Assembly (NCBI RefSeq): GCF_025698545.1
Contig: NC_068569.1
Location: 8,618,001 to 8,682,000, forward strand
Length of the DNA: 64,000 nt
From: Gossypium raimondii
Lineage: Eukaryota; Streptophyta; Magnoliopsida; Malvales; Malvaceae
Direction of reading: 5' to 3'
Numbering within the stretch: position 1 is the stretch's first letter; each line of letters opens with the position of its first letter. The position numbers and the translations under genes were made by a program. The notes beneath the pieces are model-generated. The model ran no database searches and was not told the DNA's origin. It saw only the letters and a list, made by a program, of their open reading frames with translations. This document shows, piece by piece, positions 1 to 10,846 of this stretch.

Positions 1-69
1 GCATATTTTTCACTTTAATAACGTTATTAGAAACCATGGGTGATTTAATGACTTTATCTTCCCAATCAG

Positions 70-1987
70 GGTGGTTCCAAGATACAGGAAGCCTACCTGA
101 TCTTCCAAGATTTCTCTGAGAAATATCCTATGACTGGACTAATCCTCAATGGGAAGGCTGTCTGCTGTATGCATATGGGGAACTTTGATGAAGCTGAAAC
201 ACTTTTGCTTGAAGCACTTAATAAGGCAAGTTTAGACAGTAGCAACTTTTGCTTTCTCATATTTAAACATATGATTTTGCGATTCTTTTGGTGGTTGTTT
301 ATAACTCCGGGAACAGGATTGGCTACGGCTATTGTGTTTCATGATCATAAATTGTTTCCTTAGATTTTATATTCATCAAATTTCAGTTGGTGTAAATATA
401 ACCTCTGAATGGCATCAAATGATAACGAGTTTGAGTCTTAAACTTTCCTCCAGACCCTTGCATTCTTGATTCATCATGAAACTGAATATTTTTCTCCCAA
501 GTTTTATCGCTTCAAAGCAATTAGTTGATTCTCAAGTGATAAGGGTTTGCTTTGTAAATGGATATAGGATGCAAAGGATCCTGAAACTCTTGCCAACCTG
601 GTTGTATGCAGTCTTCACCTTGGTAAATCATCTTCACGTTACCTGAGGTAAACTAGCTATTCATTTCCTCCAATTTTTTCCCCTTTTAATAACATGGCTC
701 TGTAAAAGAGTACAAAATGGCTAGTTTGGTTGATCAAAAAGATTCCAACATGTTCAATAGTTTATGCTTTGTAACTGGATTAATGGGATATAACACACTA
801 AGAGGAGTTTCCATTTATTATTCATGTTAGCATACTTTATTTCTATCAGATACTGTAGAGCACTACAAAAATAGCTTGTCTCTGAACCTGCTAGCCAAAC
901 TGCTACGTTTCTAGTGTGGTCTGCCTGGTTGGCTACATTTGTTAGCCATGTCTTTGTAAACTGAGATTTGACTATCCTTTTCAATCGTCACAGTCCTTAT
1001 TTTCATTGAATTTTTTCCGAAGATATATTTGTTGTCATGCATTTTGACTTTTGAAGCCAAGGTATGGCTTGGAAATTAGCAATTTTATGGGTTTAGGGCA
1101 AATGGTGTTTGCTGGTGCTGAGCAGGATTTTGCTTATCAATTTATTTTAAAATCAGCCTTTTTTTGTTTGCTCATTGCTCTGTTTGCTTTTCCCGGCTTC
1201 TAATAATGGGTGATGTCTGTTGGGGGAGAGGTATGGTTCCCATCATAGCAGTATCTCATCCACCAATTAGTGGACTTCTGAGCCTTCAATGCGCATAGAA
1301 CACTTCAATTTGCATTGATTTACCCTTTTGCTTTGAAGAGTATGTTGAGTCAACATGCAAATTACTCATAGTGCAGTATGCACCCAGCTGAGTTGTGAGT
1401 GCTACACAATCAGCTTCACCAGATAGAGTCAAAAAAGAACATGTAGTTTTCCTTGGGAAAAATATTAGGGAATTTTAGTGTCCCTGTATTGAGTGGATTG
1501 AAGTAATATGCATGCGTTGTTCAGATAGGGATTCATGTATCCTTAGTGTGCAAAGCTACTTATTAAAGTTGAGGTGGCATTTTTTGGGCGAGGTGGACAA
1601 AATGTTGGATGTTTTCTTGATCTGAATGTAGTTTGAATGGTATCTTTGCTCCTTAAGTGCTTTGGAATTTGATTGTTGACCATATTCTTCTGCCTTTGAG
1701 GCTTGATATTTCAAGTCATATAAAGAAATTACGAGCAACACGTATTCAGTTACAAAGTAGACTAATTGAGTGTGTAGTAGATATATCTTATTTTTCTGCA
1801 TTTGCTGTTTAACTGAGGTGGTGCGTTCATAGTTGATTATTTTCGCAAATACTCCAATCTGTACCTAGTAATGATTAAATATGCATACTGCAGCCAATTG
1901 AAACTCACACATCCAGAGCACATTCTTGTGAAGCGTGCATCATCAGCAGAAGACAGCTTTGAAAGAGCAGTGCAGTCGGTTGCTTGA
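70..1987 (+). CDS. COPE: Coatomer subunit epsilon, 3' part (last three exons)
   Basis: C-terminal 109 residues of the epsilon subunit of the COPI coat, which acts in Golgi-to-ER retrograde vesicle traffic. Exons read: 70-225, 568-647 and 1894-1987 (stop TGA 1985-1987). Phases join cleanly: the second exon ends in AG and the third opens with C, giving Ser. The protein has helical TPR-like sequence (IQEAYLIFQDFSEKYP, then GNFDEAETLLLEALNK) and ends in AEDSFERAVQSVA, matching the C-terminus of plant epsilon-COP as I know it. Plant epsilon-COP is about 290 residues, so the first two thirds lie left of the window; bases 1-69 are intron ending in CAG. The intron after 225 begins with GC (AAG then GCAAGT) and ends in AG, a GC-AG intron. 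Family assignment is confident; the exon ends rest on consensus and family alignment only. Confidence 0.93.
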
Positions 1988-4763
1988 AGATGTGGAGTCT
2001 GTTGCGTGGCCGCAGTTGTTATGATTATCTTCTGGGTTTTGTAACTTACCAGAATGAATACATACATATATATGAACCTGCTGTTGAAGAAAGGTGTAGA
2101 CTAGATTGGTATTGTTTGGTTTATTATTGGTTGGCTGGATAAGGCAAAAAAGTACATGCTAAATAAATGTTTCTATTTCCTTTCCTCCGTTTACTGTTAT
2201 TATTATTTTATATTGAGTAATAGGACAATTATTTAGTATACTTGGGATTGAGAATGATTACAAAATAATTATCCATCTATGGGGAAGAAAGATTGGCTAG
2301 CCTTAGGCTTCATTTTATTAAGCTAATATCATAATAATCGTTGTTCAAAGTTGAAAGACAGGCCATTTAACTAATTGGTTTCCCTACATATTACCAAAAA
2401 TTAAAATTTTATTTCAAAGTTTCCGCCCCTCTTCTCCTGCTGGAACTCGGTTCAAAACTCTCGAATTTGATTTCTTAAATTCATGTTCTGTGAGTTTGAT
2501 TGTTATGCTGACCAACGGTCAGATATCCAGATACAATAAAACAGAGAAATAGAGCAAAGAAGAGTCGAGAGAGAGAATTTTAGTATAGTTGGGTACGGAT
2601 TGAGTTGTTCGATTTCTGAAGCTTAATATATAATTTTAGATCCTAAAAATTAAGCTTCAATAATTTGTGCAGAAAAAAAATAAATCTGAAATCTAATTAT
2701 TTTTAATTTTTATTCAATTTTTGTAAACCATTAACAGACATCATATTATTTTTTATGTACAGCTTATATTTATCTCAGAAAAAAGTAATCGAATTTATAT
2801 AATTTAATCTAAATCAAATATCATTTGTCAGTCAAAATAAAATTTTAATTTACACTAGGTTTAAGCTTAAGCATTAGATTTACCCATTAAATTAAAATTT
2901 TATGGAAAAAATATAAGCAGCAGCAAATTAAGATGCAAATGGGTGGGAGAAGTTATTTAGGTTATCTGCCTCCCTCATCTTGTGATATAGTGGGAGTGAA
3001 TGACTGAGAAGAGTGATAAAATCTGAGCCACAGATATTTTAACAACAACAAAAGAAAAAACACCTAATTTATAAGTCGAGTCGACAACATTGCTTTGCTC
3101 CCATCCCTTTCCTTTCCACCCATCATCACTGCTTTCTTTTCCTTTTCTTCCCCTTGGATTCTTAATTTATTGTTCTCCCTTTTTTTTTCATTAATCCACC
3201 TAGCCTTAAATATTCTCTTCTCCCTATATATTTCCTAATATCTCAATCTTAAATATTGTAAAATTGTTTTCTGATACCAAGGAGATAATGCTCTATTATT
3301 ATTATGTAGTTTTCTTGCTAGATTTGTGATATATTCTATAAAGATAAACACCTATATTTTTTAAGTTTTAAAGTCACGCTTGCTGTTATTTTTTTCAAAC
3401 TATATAGTATAAGTTTAAAAATTTTATTTTTTATTTTTGATTTTATCAATTTAGATCCAATTTATAATTTTATTTGTATTTTTATGTTAGTGTAATATTT
3501 TAAAATTAAAAACAAAACTCACTTACTAACAATATAACAACAAAAAATATGACCTTACAATCAAAGGAAAGCCAAAATTTTTGTTTAAAAGAGTCGAGAT
3601 AAAATTATAAAATTTGAGGGATCAAAGCTAAAAATTTTATATTAAAAATTCTTAAATTAAATTATCAAATTTTCAAGAGGACTAAAATTATAAATTTTCT
3701 TTTAATCAAAAGTTAAAAAGACCCAGATTCATTTTATTTTATTTTGATAGGGTCTAAAAGCAATTTAGTCATTTAATTAAGGAGAGTCAAGCTTCCATCA
3801 GCCTTTTAGCTATGCCTTTAGCTACAATGAAACTGAATTTAACAAAGAATTTTAACAATATTAATAAATTATTTTAACAACATATAAAATTTGATAAAAC
3901 TTATATTTAACTAAACTGATTTAACTCTATTTCAAAACAGAACTGTTAAATAAATAAAGAAGGAAAAATAAGAAGATGAACACTCATTGAAATAACATTT
4001 TAGGTTAAATTTGCTCATATTGATGTAACAATATAGTTGAAATGAGTACTAAAATTGCGTCAGCTTTACTTCTCTATTTTGATCAAAATAAATTTCATTA
4101 ATTTGCCAGTCCTTCATCTTGTTTATTATTTTATATTTAAAACTAAATAATTTGATAACATAAAATAATTAATTATCTGGTCACTAATTATTACAGTTAG
4201 TCTGCTCTTTTCCTGTCTTTAACATGAACTTTATCCTTGCTTAGTTTTATACCGTATGCTTTATAATCAATAAAAGTGCAATACCATCTAATATTATATT
4301 ATTATTAATTCTTTTTAATTATTCTCATTATAAATTTTATTCATAATTAAAATATTTTACAAATTTTTTAAAAAATTAAGGGATTTAATTTTCAAAATAG
4401 AAATATGTGAATACCAACAGAAGGGCACAAGCTAAATTCAGGTGAAGCCATATTTTAGAATTATAAACTTTACGAGGTTCTTTTTTATATATATAGTAGT
4501 GTGTTATTTTCAAATTTGAGTACAATCAAAATCGAGTCTTTGAGTTGTTTAATTTATTTTGTTTTGAAAGTTGTTCAAAATAATGACTGATTTTATGAGT
4601 TAGTTTTATTTCATATTATTTTAAATTTTAAGTGCTAATTTTTAAAATAATTCTTTAAGGAAAATGTTGGAATTTTTTGTAAACTTTTGTCAGTTTTATA
4701 TAAGTGATTTTAAGAATGAATTGTTGCCGTCTTTTTTAAATTGATAAATTGAATTCCTTTATT
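1988..4763. other. COPE 3' UTR and AT-rich intergenic DNA
   Basis: The first 150-200 bases are presumably the COPE 3' UTR (an AATAAA-like AAATAAATG lies near 2161). The rest is AT-rich sequence with many stops in all frames and no recognisable coding region. A stretch around 3540-3780 resembles degenerate transposon or LTR filler (alternating runs of AAAATTTT-type sequence), but I could not define its ends. Confidence 0.6.
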
Positions 4764-5035
4764 TAAAGTAATGAGCAAAATACAAAAAAAACTCACTTTT
4801 TTTTTTAATTTATCGAAATGGGCCTGGTATTTTATTATTTACCGGAATGGGCCATTTTCTCCTAAAGCGCGTCCATGTTAGCGCGAAGTCAGGGGACTTG
4901 TCAGCAAATCGCGTCAGCAAAGTGCGCTTACGTGGGCGCGATTTATTGCAACGTCAGCAAAGTGCGCTGACGTGGACGCGATTTGCTGACACGTAGCGCG
5001 CCTCTGGGGACGCGTTTTTCCCACGTTAGATTTTT

Positions 5036-5114
5036 GGTTTTTAGGGTTAAGGTTTAGGGTTTTTAGGGTTTAAAGAAAAAAGTAAACAAATAAGGGATTA
5101 GAGTTTAGGGTTTC
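5036..5114. repeat. Degenerate telomere-like TTTAGGG motifs
   Basis: About five copies of TTTAGGG or a near match (TTTAGGG, GTTTAGGG, TTTTTAGGG) lie within 80 bp, interrupted by AAGG and poly-A sequence. They sit inside the MULE-like element, not at a chromosome end. Confidence 0.6.
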
Positions 5115-5188
5115 CTAATTAAATTAATTATAATTTATTCGAAATTGGATTACGTTTCGTGTTTATGGGTTTTTAAGATAAAATCAAA

Positions 5189-5510
5189 GCAGGATGCTTT
5201 ATCAGAAGAATTTCAAGTCGCTACATGCGTATCGTGCTTTTTTGCTCTGATGAGGTCCTGCAAAAATAATTTCAAGTTGACATTTCTGAGCAAATAGTAT
5301 AAAAAAACGCTTCAAGCAGGATGCTTTATGAGAAGAATTTGTGAAATCGTGCCCTCGTGGACACGCTTTTGCTACAGTAGGTCCTGGAAAAAATAATTTC
5401 GAGTTGAAGTTTCTGAGCAAATAGTATAAAAATGCTTCAAGCAGGATGCTTTATCAGAAGAATTTGTGAAATCATGCCCATGTGGACGCGCTTATCAAGA
5501 CGAGTCAATT
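5189..5510. repeat. Tandem repeat, period about 125-127 bp, 2.5 units
   Basis: The anchor GCAGGATGCTTTAT begins at 5189, 5316 and 5441. Each unit carries AGAAGAATTT, a GGTCCTG motif and TTTCTGAGCAAATAGTATAA in the same order. The third unit is incomplete. It lies within the MULE-like element. Confidence 0.8.
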
Positions 5511-6051
5511 CTCTGGCCATTACTGAAACCGTACAAATTTTTACGATTTAAAAATAGGGATTTAAGAGAAATTTAAGAGCAAATTGAGATTAAATATGGA
5601 TTTGAGAGAAATTTGGAAAGAATTCGAGAGCAAATTGAGAGGAAATTGAGAAAATAATTGAGAGATGATTAGTTTGTGAAAAAAAATAAAGGGTGGGGGT
5701 ATTTATAGATTTTTTTGACTGTTGGGGGGCAACGGTAAAAAAATGACCGTTGCACTGTTCACGCGCAGGGAAATCGCGCCCCCAGATGCGCTCTACGTGG
5801 CATCAAATCGCGTCCACGTCAGAGCGCTTTGTTGACATGGACACAGATCGCGCTTATGTGGACGCTATTTGTTGCCACGTCAGCAAAGCGCGCTGACGTG
5901 TACACGATTTGTTGACACGTCCCTTGACTTCGTGCTGACGTGGACGCGCTTTAGAGAAAAAGAGTCCATTCCGATAAATAATAAAATACCGTACTCATTT
6001 CGATAAATTTAAAAAAAATAAGCTTTTAATGGTAAATTGCCCTAAAGTAAT

Positions 6052-7231
6052 ACCCAAACCGCCTTAATGTAAACATTCCAACCAGTCGAGACCACACCTT
6101 CATCACTAACCCCTTCAACATCTCACCACTCCCCACAGCAAAGCAAACCATGACCCCTACCATCCACAACATATCCCATACCAGAAAAGGAAAAAAAGAG
6201 ATAAATAAAAAATCATGGACAAATCGAAGAAATCAGAAAGCAAGGGAGCAATCAAAAGCTTAGGTTTTATTGAAGTTTACATGGGGGAATTTTGACACTG
6301 TTGATCTCTCCAAACTAAAATTAGGAAATTGATGTAGGATATTAGTCAACTCATACCCCAATATATTAACCTTACAAATATAGCTTCAATTATTAGATTT
6401 GATAAAATAATGGTCATTTAATTTAATATCGATTGAGATTGAGAAGACGTTTTGGAAGGGTGTACAGAGCAGATCTGACCACACAAGACCTGGCCTGCCC
6501 TCACCTCTTTTTCTTTTGATAGGGCCCTCCACTTATCACCACCACCTAATCCCTCCCTACCTTTACCCTAATCATGCTTTTTCCTTCATTCATTAATCAT
6601 TACTCACCACCCTTAACTTTCTTTCTTTCGTTTTTTTGGGATCAACTTAGATATATTCGTAATTATATTTAATATTTTTAATTTAATAAAATTAACTTCT
6701 TTAAATTTATTTTTTAAATTTTAATATAATATGTTTTTATTAATTAATTTTAAACTATACATTTTATTATTTATTATATATTTTTTAAATATGTGATTTT
6801 TACTGGCATATACATATTTTATATATTTTGTGTTGTATTTTACTTATCATATAAATTGTGTTCTAAAATTTCAATATAATGCCATTTCTTGGTTTTTTTC
6901 TTCTAGAACTTTTCATAACCATTTTAAATTTTCTATAAAATTTGAACGCAAATATCATAATTCATTTCATATATATGAAAAAGTAGTGAAAAAGTCAAAA
7001 TATAAATTTCCGTGGATCCTAAGTAACTTACAGACAGCAATAACGTATTTACGCGGTACTTAGCCAGTTGCCACGTCTTAGCTTGGCGTCTTCGCTTTCG
7101 CTTCATTTCTTTCCCAGTTTGAAGTAATTAAAATATTAATCAGACTCAGCTCAGCTCCTAATATAAAACCTATTATAAACACGTGTCGAGTGATTATTGG
7201 AGGATCAGCAATGGTTTTGTTTTATATTCTC
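6052..7231. other. Intergenic DNA upstream of the ALOG gene
   Basis: AT-rich sequence without a recognisable gene. It presumably holds the distal promoter of the downstream ALOG gene. Short open frames here show no family features. Confidence 0.5.
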
Positions 7232-7239
7232 TTTAAATA
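7232..7239 (+). promoter_or_regulatory. Possible TATA box of the ALOG gene
   Basis: TTTAAATA lies about 240 bp before the ALOG start codon and is followed by a CT-rich stretch (CTCCCGTCTCTCACTCTG) typical of plant 5' leaders. Transcription start is not known. Confidence 0.3.
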
Positions 7240-7382
7240 GCAATAAAATCGATGCTCCGACACTCCTCCAATTATTAACAAATTCGCTCCCGTCTCTCAC
7301 TCTGTGTCTGTCTCTATATATCTCCATAAACATTCCAACATTCCAAACGCCTTGTTTTTGTGAACATCATAATTATAATTAT

Positions 7383-7463
7383 ATGCAGAAAAACAAGAAA
7401 AACGTAAAGAAACCATCACCCTTAATCCGACTACTGTTTCTGTATCTTCACAACCCTAGCTAA
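7383..7463 (+). promoter_or_regulatory. Upstream ORF (26 codons) in the ALOG leader
   Basis: An ATG at 7383 opens a 26-codon frame ([16 protein letters not shown] then a short hydrophobic end) that stops at 7463, 16 bp before the ALOG ATG. If the leader begins near 7260 as the TATA-like box suggests, ribosomes would meet this frame first, so it could reduce translation of the main ORF. Peptide conservation was not tested. Confidence 0.4.
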
Positions 7464-7479
7464 TCCCAATTTAATCAAT

Positions 7480-8016
7480 ATGTCAGCAGCTGTTGCCGCC
7501 GCCGCCGCCGCCGCAAGCGTCTCATCTAACACCACTTCTTCTTCTCATCATCCAAGTAACCAGGCGCCGAACCATGGCTGGATACCCTTTTTTCAACCAC
7601 CGGCACAACGTGCAGCGCTCCCAGCTTTGAGCCGCTACGAATCTCAGAAGCGACGTGACTGGAAGGCGTTTGTAGAGTACCTGAAGAAGCATCGCCCCCA
7701 CTTGGGTCTCTCCCGCTGCACCGGAGTGCATGTGCTTGAATTCTTGGACTATCAGTTCGGGAATACTAAACTCCACACACGGAACTGTCCTTTTTGGGGC
7801 AACCCTCCTGACCCACCGTCGCCATGCTCATGCTCTTGCCCTCTCGACCAAGCATGGAGCAGCTTGGATGGTGTGGTAGGGCGCCTCCGTGTAGCTTTTG
7901 AGGAGAACGGAGGCCAACCAGAGACCAACCCTTTCAGTGCTCGTGTTGTGAGGCTGTACCTAACGGACCTCAGGGATGCTCAAGCCAAGGCTAGAGGAGT
8001 TGCTTATACCTTTTGA
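7480..8016 (+). CDS. ALOG-domain protein (LSH/OsG1 family), divergent
   Basis: 178-residue intronless gene. The N-terminus is an Ala tract encoded by GCC repeats and a Ser/His-rich linker (1-49). The ALOG domain covers about 50-175: [14 protein letters not shown], then [19 protein letters not shown], the zinc-ribbon insert (H99, C103, C116, C118, C120), [19 protein letters not shown] and [14 protein letters not shown] proteins are plant nuclear DNA-binding regulators of organ boundaries, meristem identity and light-dependent growth. Oddities: the domain lacks two residues between EFL and QFG compared with the usual EFLRYLDQFG, and has an extra CS in the Cys-rich insert. The protein ends in AYTF, where relatives continue with a KKKRKR-type nuclear localisation signal. 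The start is the first ATG after the uORF and fits family length. Family call is firm; which LSH member is not resolved. Confidence 0.9.
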   Translation: MSAAVAAAAAAASVSSNTTSSSHHPSNQAPNHGWIPFFQPPAQRAALPALSRYESQKRRDWKAFVEYLKKHRPHLGLSRCTGVHVLEFLDYQFGNTKLHTRNCPFWGNPPDPPSPCSCSCPLDQAWSSLDGVVGRLRVAFEENGGQPETNPFSARVVRLYLTDLRDAQAKARGVAYTF

Positions 8017-8773
8017 AGAATAAGATGATAAATGACGATAATGATGAAAGCATTTGGATTGGACGTTGTTGTAGGAAACAAGTTGGGTGGTCCTGCTGGG
8101 GAATCCCTGTATGCATTGTCTGTGATGAACTAGATTTATGTTGTTGATCACTGCCACTGGCATTGGAGTAATGTACATTTAATTTACATCTTGTGTCTGT
8201 CTTAACGGATCAGAGTACTGGAAGAAAATTTGAAGGCTGTTCTATTTACTTTCTTGAAATCTTATTTCATCTTAAAGTTATTATGATTTATGATAAAAGG
8301 GTTGGACCACAACATGTGGTGAGGGAAAATCCTCACACGTAATTAGCTATTGCTCAAAAGTTTTGTACCAAAAAACAATTAATATCTTTGAATTTAAATA
8401 TTTACCAAAATTAGTTGGTAGACAATACCTTTTGTTTTCTTAAATTTACCACACATCTATGGGTTGTAAAGAAAATTATTATCAACATGTATCCTCACTA
8501 GGGGAAGTGATTGTATATGAAGCTGTGATTTCACGTTATCTTTATCTCTTTTAATAAAATAATGACAAATCAATTTTTTTCTCTTTAACTTTTAGATTTT
8601 TCTCTTGAAAAATTTAAATCTAACCAAAAATGTTAAAATCATACAGACAAATATGATTTATTATTCATACTTTCATACAATCCTTTTGCTCCTTATTAGA
8701 TCTCATTATTTTACCAACGTACTAGAAAAAAAATGTTCTACACCAAAATTTAATGTTTAGCCACTAAATTATA
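8017..8773. other. ALOG 3' UTR and intergenic DNA
   Basis: No gene is seen. The first 200-250 bases are probably the ALOG 3' UTR. Confidence 0.5.
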
Positions 8774-9239
8774 GGTAAATTTTAATTTTAGTCATTTAAT
8801 TAAAAAAATCTTCAATTTGATCACTGAATTATTTGAAAGTTTTCATTTAGGTCACTAGGTTGTTAAGTTTTTTCTTCTTCTTAAAAAGTTTCGCCAATGA
8901 ACTCCAAGCAATAATTCAATGATCAATGCGGTGGACCAATACCCCTTGACGAGTAGGACATGCCTTAGATCTATAAGTTTATCTGACAGCCAGTGTCGAA
9001 GATCGAAGAAAAAAGCTAATTGAATTTTGGTTGGCAAATTCATGACATCCAAAGTTGTTTCATGAAAAAAAAATTGTAGAAGAGAAGGAAAAAAATAACT
9101 TTCAATTTGTGCAAATAATGTGAACAGAGAAAGACATAGCAACGATTTTAACAGTTTGGTTACTTAAATAAAAACTTTTGAATAGTTTAGTAGCTAAATT
9201 GTAATTTTTATAATTAAGTGACCAAAATAAAAATTTACC
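8774..9239. mobile_element. TIR element (MITE-like), about 466 bp
   Basis: The left end (GGTAAATTTTAATTTTAGTC, then CATTTAATTA) and the reverse complement of the right end (GGTAAATTTTTATTTTGGTC, then ACTTAATTA) match over about 90 bp, through the TTTTCATTTAGGTCAC / TTTTTATTTAAGTAAC blocks. There is no coding capacity. I could not find a convincing target-site duplication, so the superfamily is open; long TIRs suggest MULE-like. Confidence 0.6.
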
Positions 9240-9862
9240 CTTAATTTAATTAGTAATGTGTTTACCCTATCTTATAACTTTATCAGCCTTTTATTTTCTC
9301 CATATATTATGGCAGAAGTTGCTCTTCATTTGTGCTCATGGAAAATAGTTCTAATCAAAATATCATTTTCAAATTTACTATTGTTGGGGAACACGATAGT
9401 TCCAACAGATTATTATTGAAATCACTTAATAAAAATGAAATAAAAGAAATATGAATAGACTACAGTGTTAAAAATTATATATAACATCTTAAGCACGATT
9501 ATAATATTTAAAATTAACAGGAATATATAAGATTTTAACAATTTCGATTTATTTGTTTTAAATTTTATTAGATTAAATTAGTTTTAATAAGGCACACTTG
9601 TATAGTTATTTATTAATATTTAATCTTTTACAATTAATAATTTGTGGTAAAATAAAATAAAATAAAATAAAACCTTTTTTTTACTTATATCTTTGTCTAA
9701 AATAGCAACTAGTTTCCATGTAATTTGTTAATTTAAAATTTATATCATAAAAATGCCAATTAATCAAATTAAGAGCTTCTATGTCCTGCTTTAAAGATGA
9801 AGGTTATCTAGGTATACCAAAATACAATAAATCAAAATTAGAATATATTATAGTTTTTTTAT

Positions 9863-9994
9863 ACAAATTGTCTAGAATTACTCATAATTCCTCCCCAACC
9901 CTTTAATAGGAGGATAAATGCATTTCAGGGTACTCGAACTTACATTCTCTTGCATAAATAATAATACCGATACCAATCGAGATAGAACTCATTC
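9863..9994 (-). mobile_element. tRNA-derived SINE-like repeat, copy A
   Basis: Read on the minus strand it has CTATCTCGATTGGTAT (resembling a Pol III A box), then AAGTTCGAGTACC (resembling a B box, GGTTCGANNCC), then a TTATCCTCCTATT block and GGGGAGGA. The same order occurs at 10751-10846 (+) and 19452-19582 (-). The A/B-box spacing suggests a tRNA-derived SINE family. The three copies are well diverged. Confidence 0.55.
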
Positions 9995-10750
9995 AGTGTA
10001 TATTATATGAGTATATTGTTAAATCAAATGGATAGTTGCTAAAATTATGAACGTATATTACCTACAACTTTAAAGAAAGATGCCAATACATGAATGTATA
10101 ATAATTTTCATGAATCTATTTGCATGGCACATAGTCTAAGTCTTATTAGGAATAAGATGCTAATTCATTTTTTCATCTCAATAATGAGTACTAAAATATA
10201 TATTCTTTTATTATCAAATCAGATATACTTGGTTTATGTTTCAATTATGGAGTTGAATTCGTATAACTTTTGGGGTAATAATTGTGAATAAAATATTTTA
10301 TATTCTAGCAAATCTTAGTAAACAAATAATTTAGTGTATTAAGATTATGTTATATATTATAAATTGGTTGCATCGCATTCATATATGAGATATAATTCCA
10401 AGTGATGTCAGCCACAGAAGTGTAGTATGGTTGGAAGGAGGAGACAGATAGACTTCAATTTGACAAATGACATTTCCAATTTTCTTTTTCTTTTTTTGTA
10501 GATTTTAGTTAAAGGTGATAGTGATGGTGATGGTGGTAGTGGCAACCATTTGGATTAGGAATTTAGGTAATATCCTGCTTTGATTTTGTTTCCACAACTA
10601 TGACTCACTCACTATTATTAGTGATGTATCTTTATAGTTCCATTCACTCGTTCATTTCTCAAATATTTTAATTTAACCCTTTGTGTATCTCTTTTACAAT
10701 ATAAACTTTATGTTTATATTATTATATTAACGGTTAAAAGTTTTATATCG

Positions 10751-10846
10751 ATGTCGATTGGATCTTAATTCAGTTGTATCGATATTATTGTCGGTGCAGG
10801 AAGACGTGAGTTCGAGTGCGCTAAGCGCATTATCCACCTATATAAG
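10751..10846 (+). mobile_element. tRNA-derived SINE-like repeat, copy B
   Basis: It has the A-box-like TTCAGTTGTATCGAT followed by GCAGGAAGACGTGAG and the B-box-like GAGTTCGAGTGCG, then GCGCATTATCCACCTAT. It is opposite in orientation to copies A and C. A 73-codon frame starting inside it (10758-10979) is not believable as a gene. Confidence 0.55.

Larger units (their letters stand above)
4773..6042. mobile_element. Non-autonomous Mutator-like (MULE) element, 1270 bp
   Basis: The element is bounded by a perfect 9-bp direct repeat TAAAGTAAT (4764-4772 and 6043-6051). Its left end starts GAGCAAAATAC. The reverse complement of its right end starts GGGCAATTTAC. The two ends stay similar for roughly 100 bp, through TTTATCGAAATG and GGTATTTTATTATTTA, to CTAAAGCGCG. 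Long inverted ends, a G-rich tip and a 9-bp target duplication are the Mutator superfamily signature. Inside are GC-rich arrays of CACGTCAGC / GCGCTGACGTGG words near both ends, a telomere-like stretch, and a tandem repeat of about 126 bp. No transposase frame is visible, so it would depend on a partner in trans. Confidence 0.85.
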
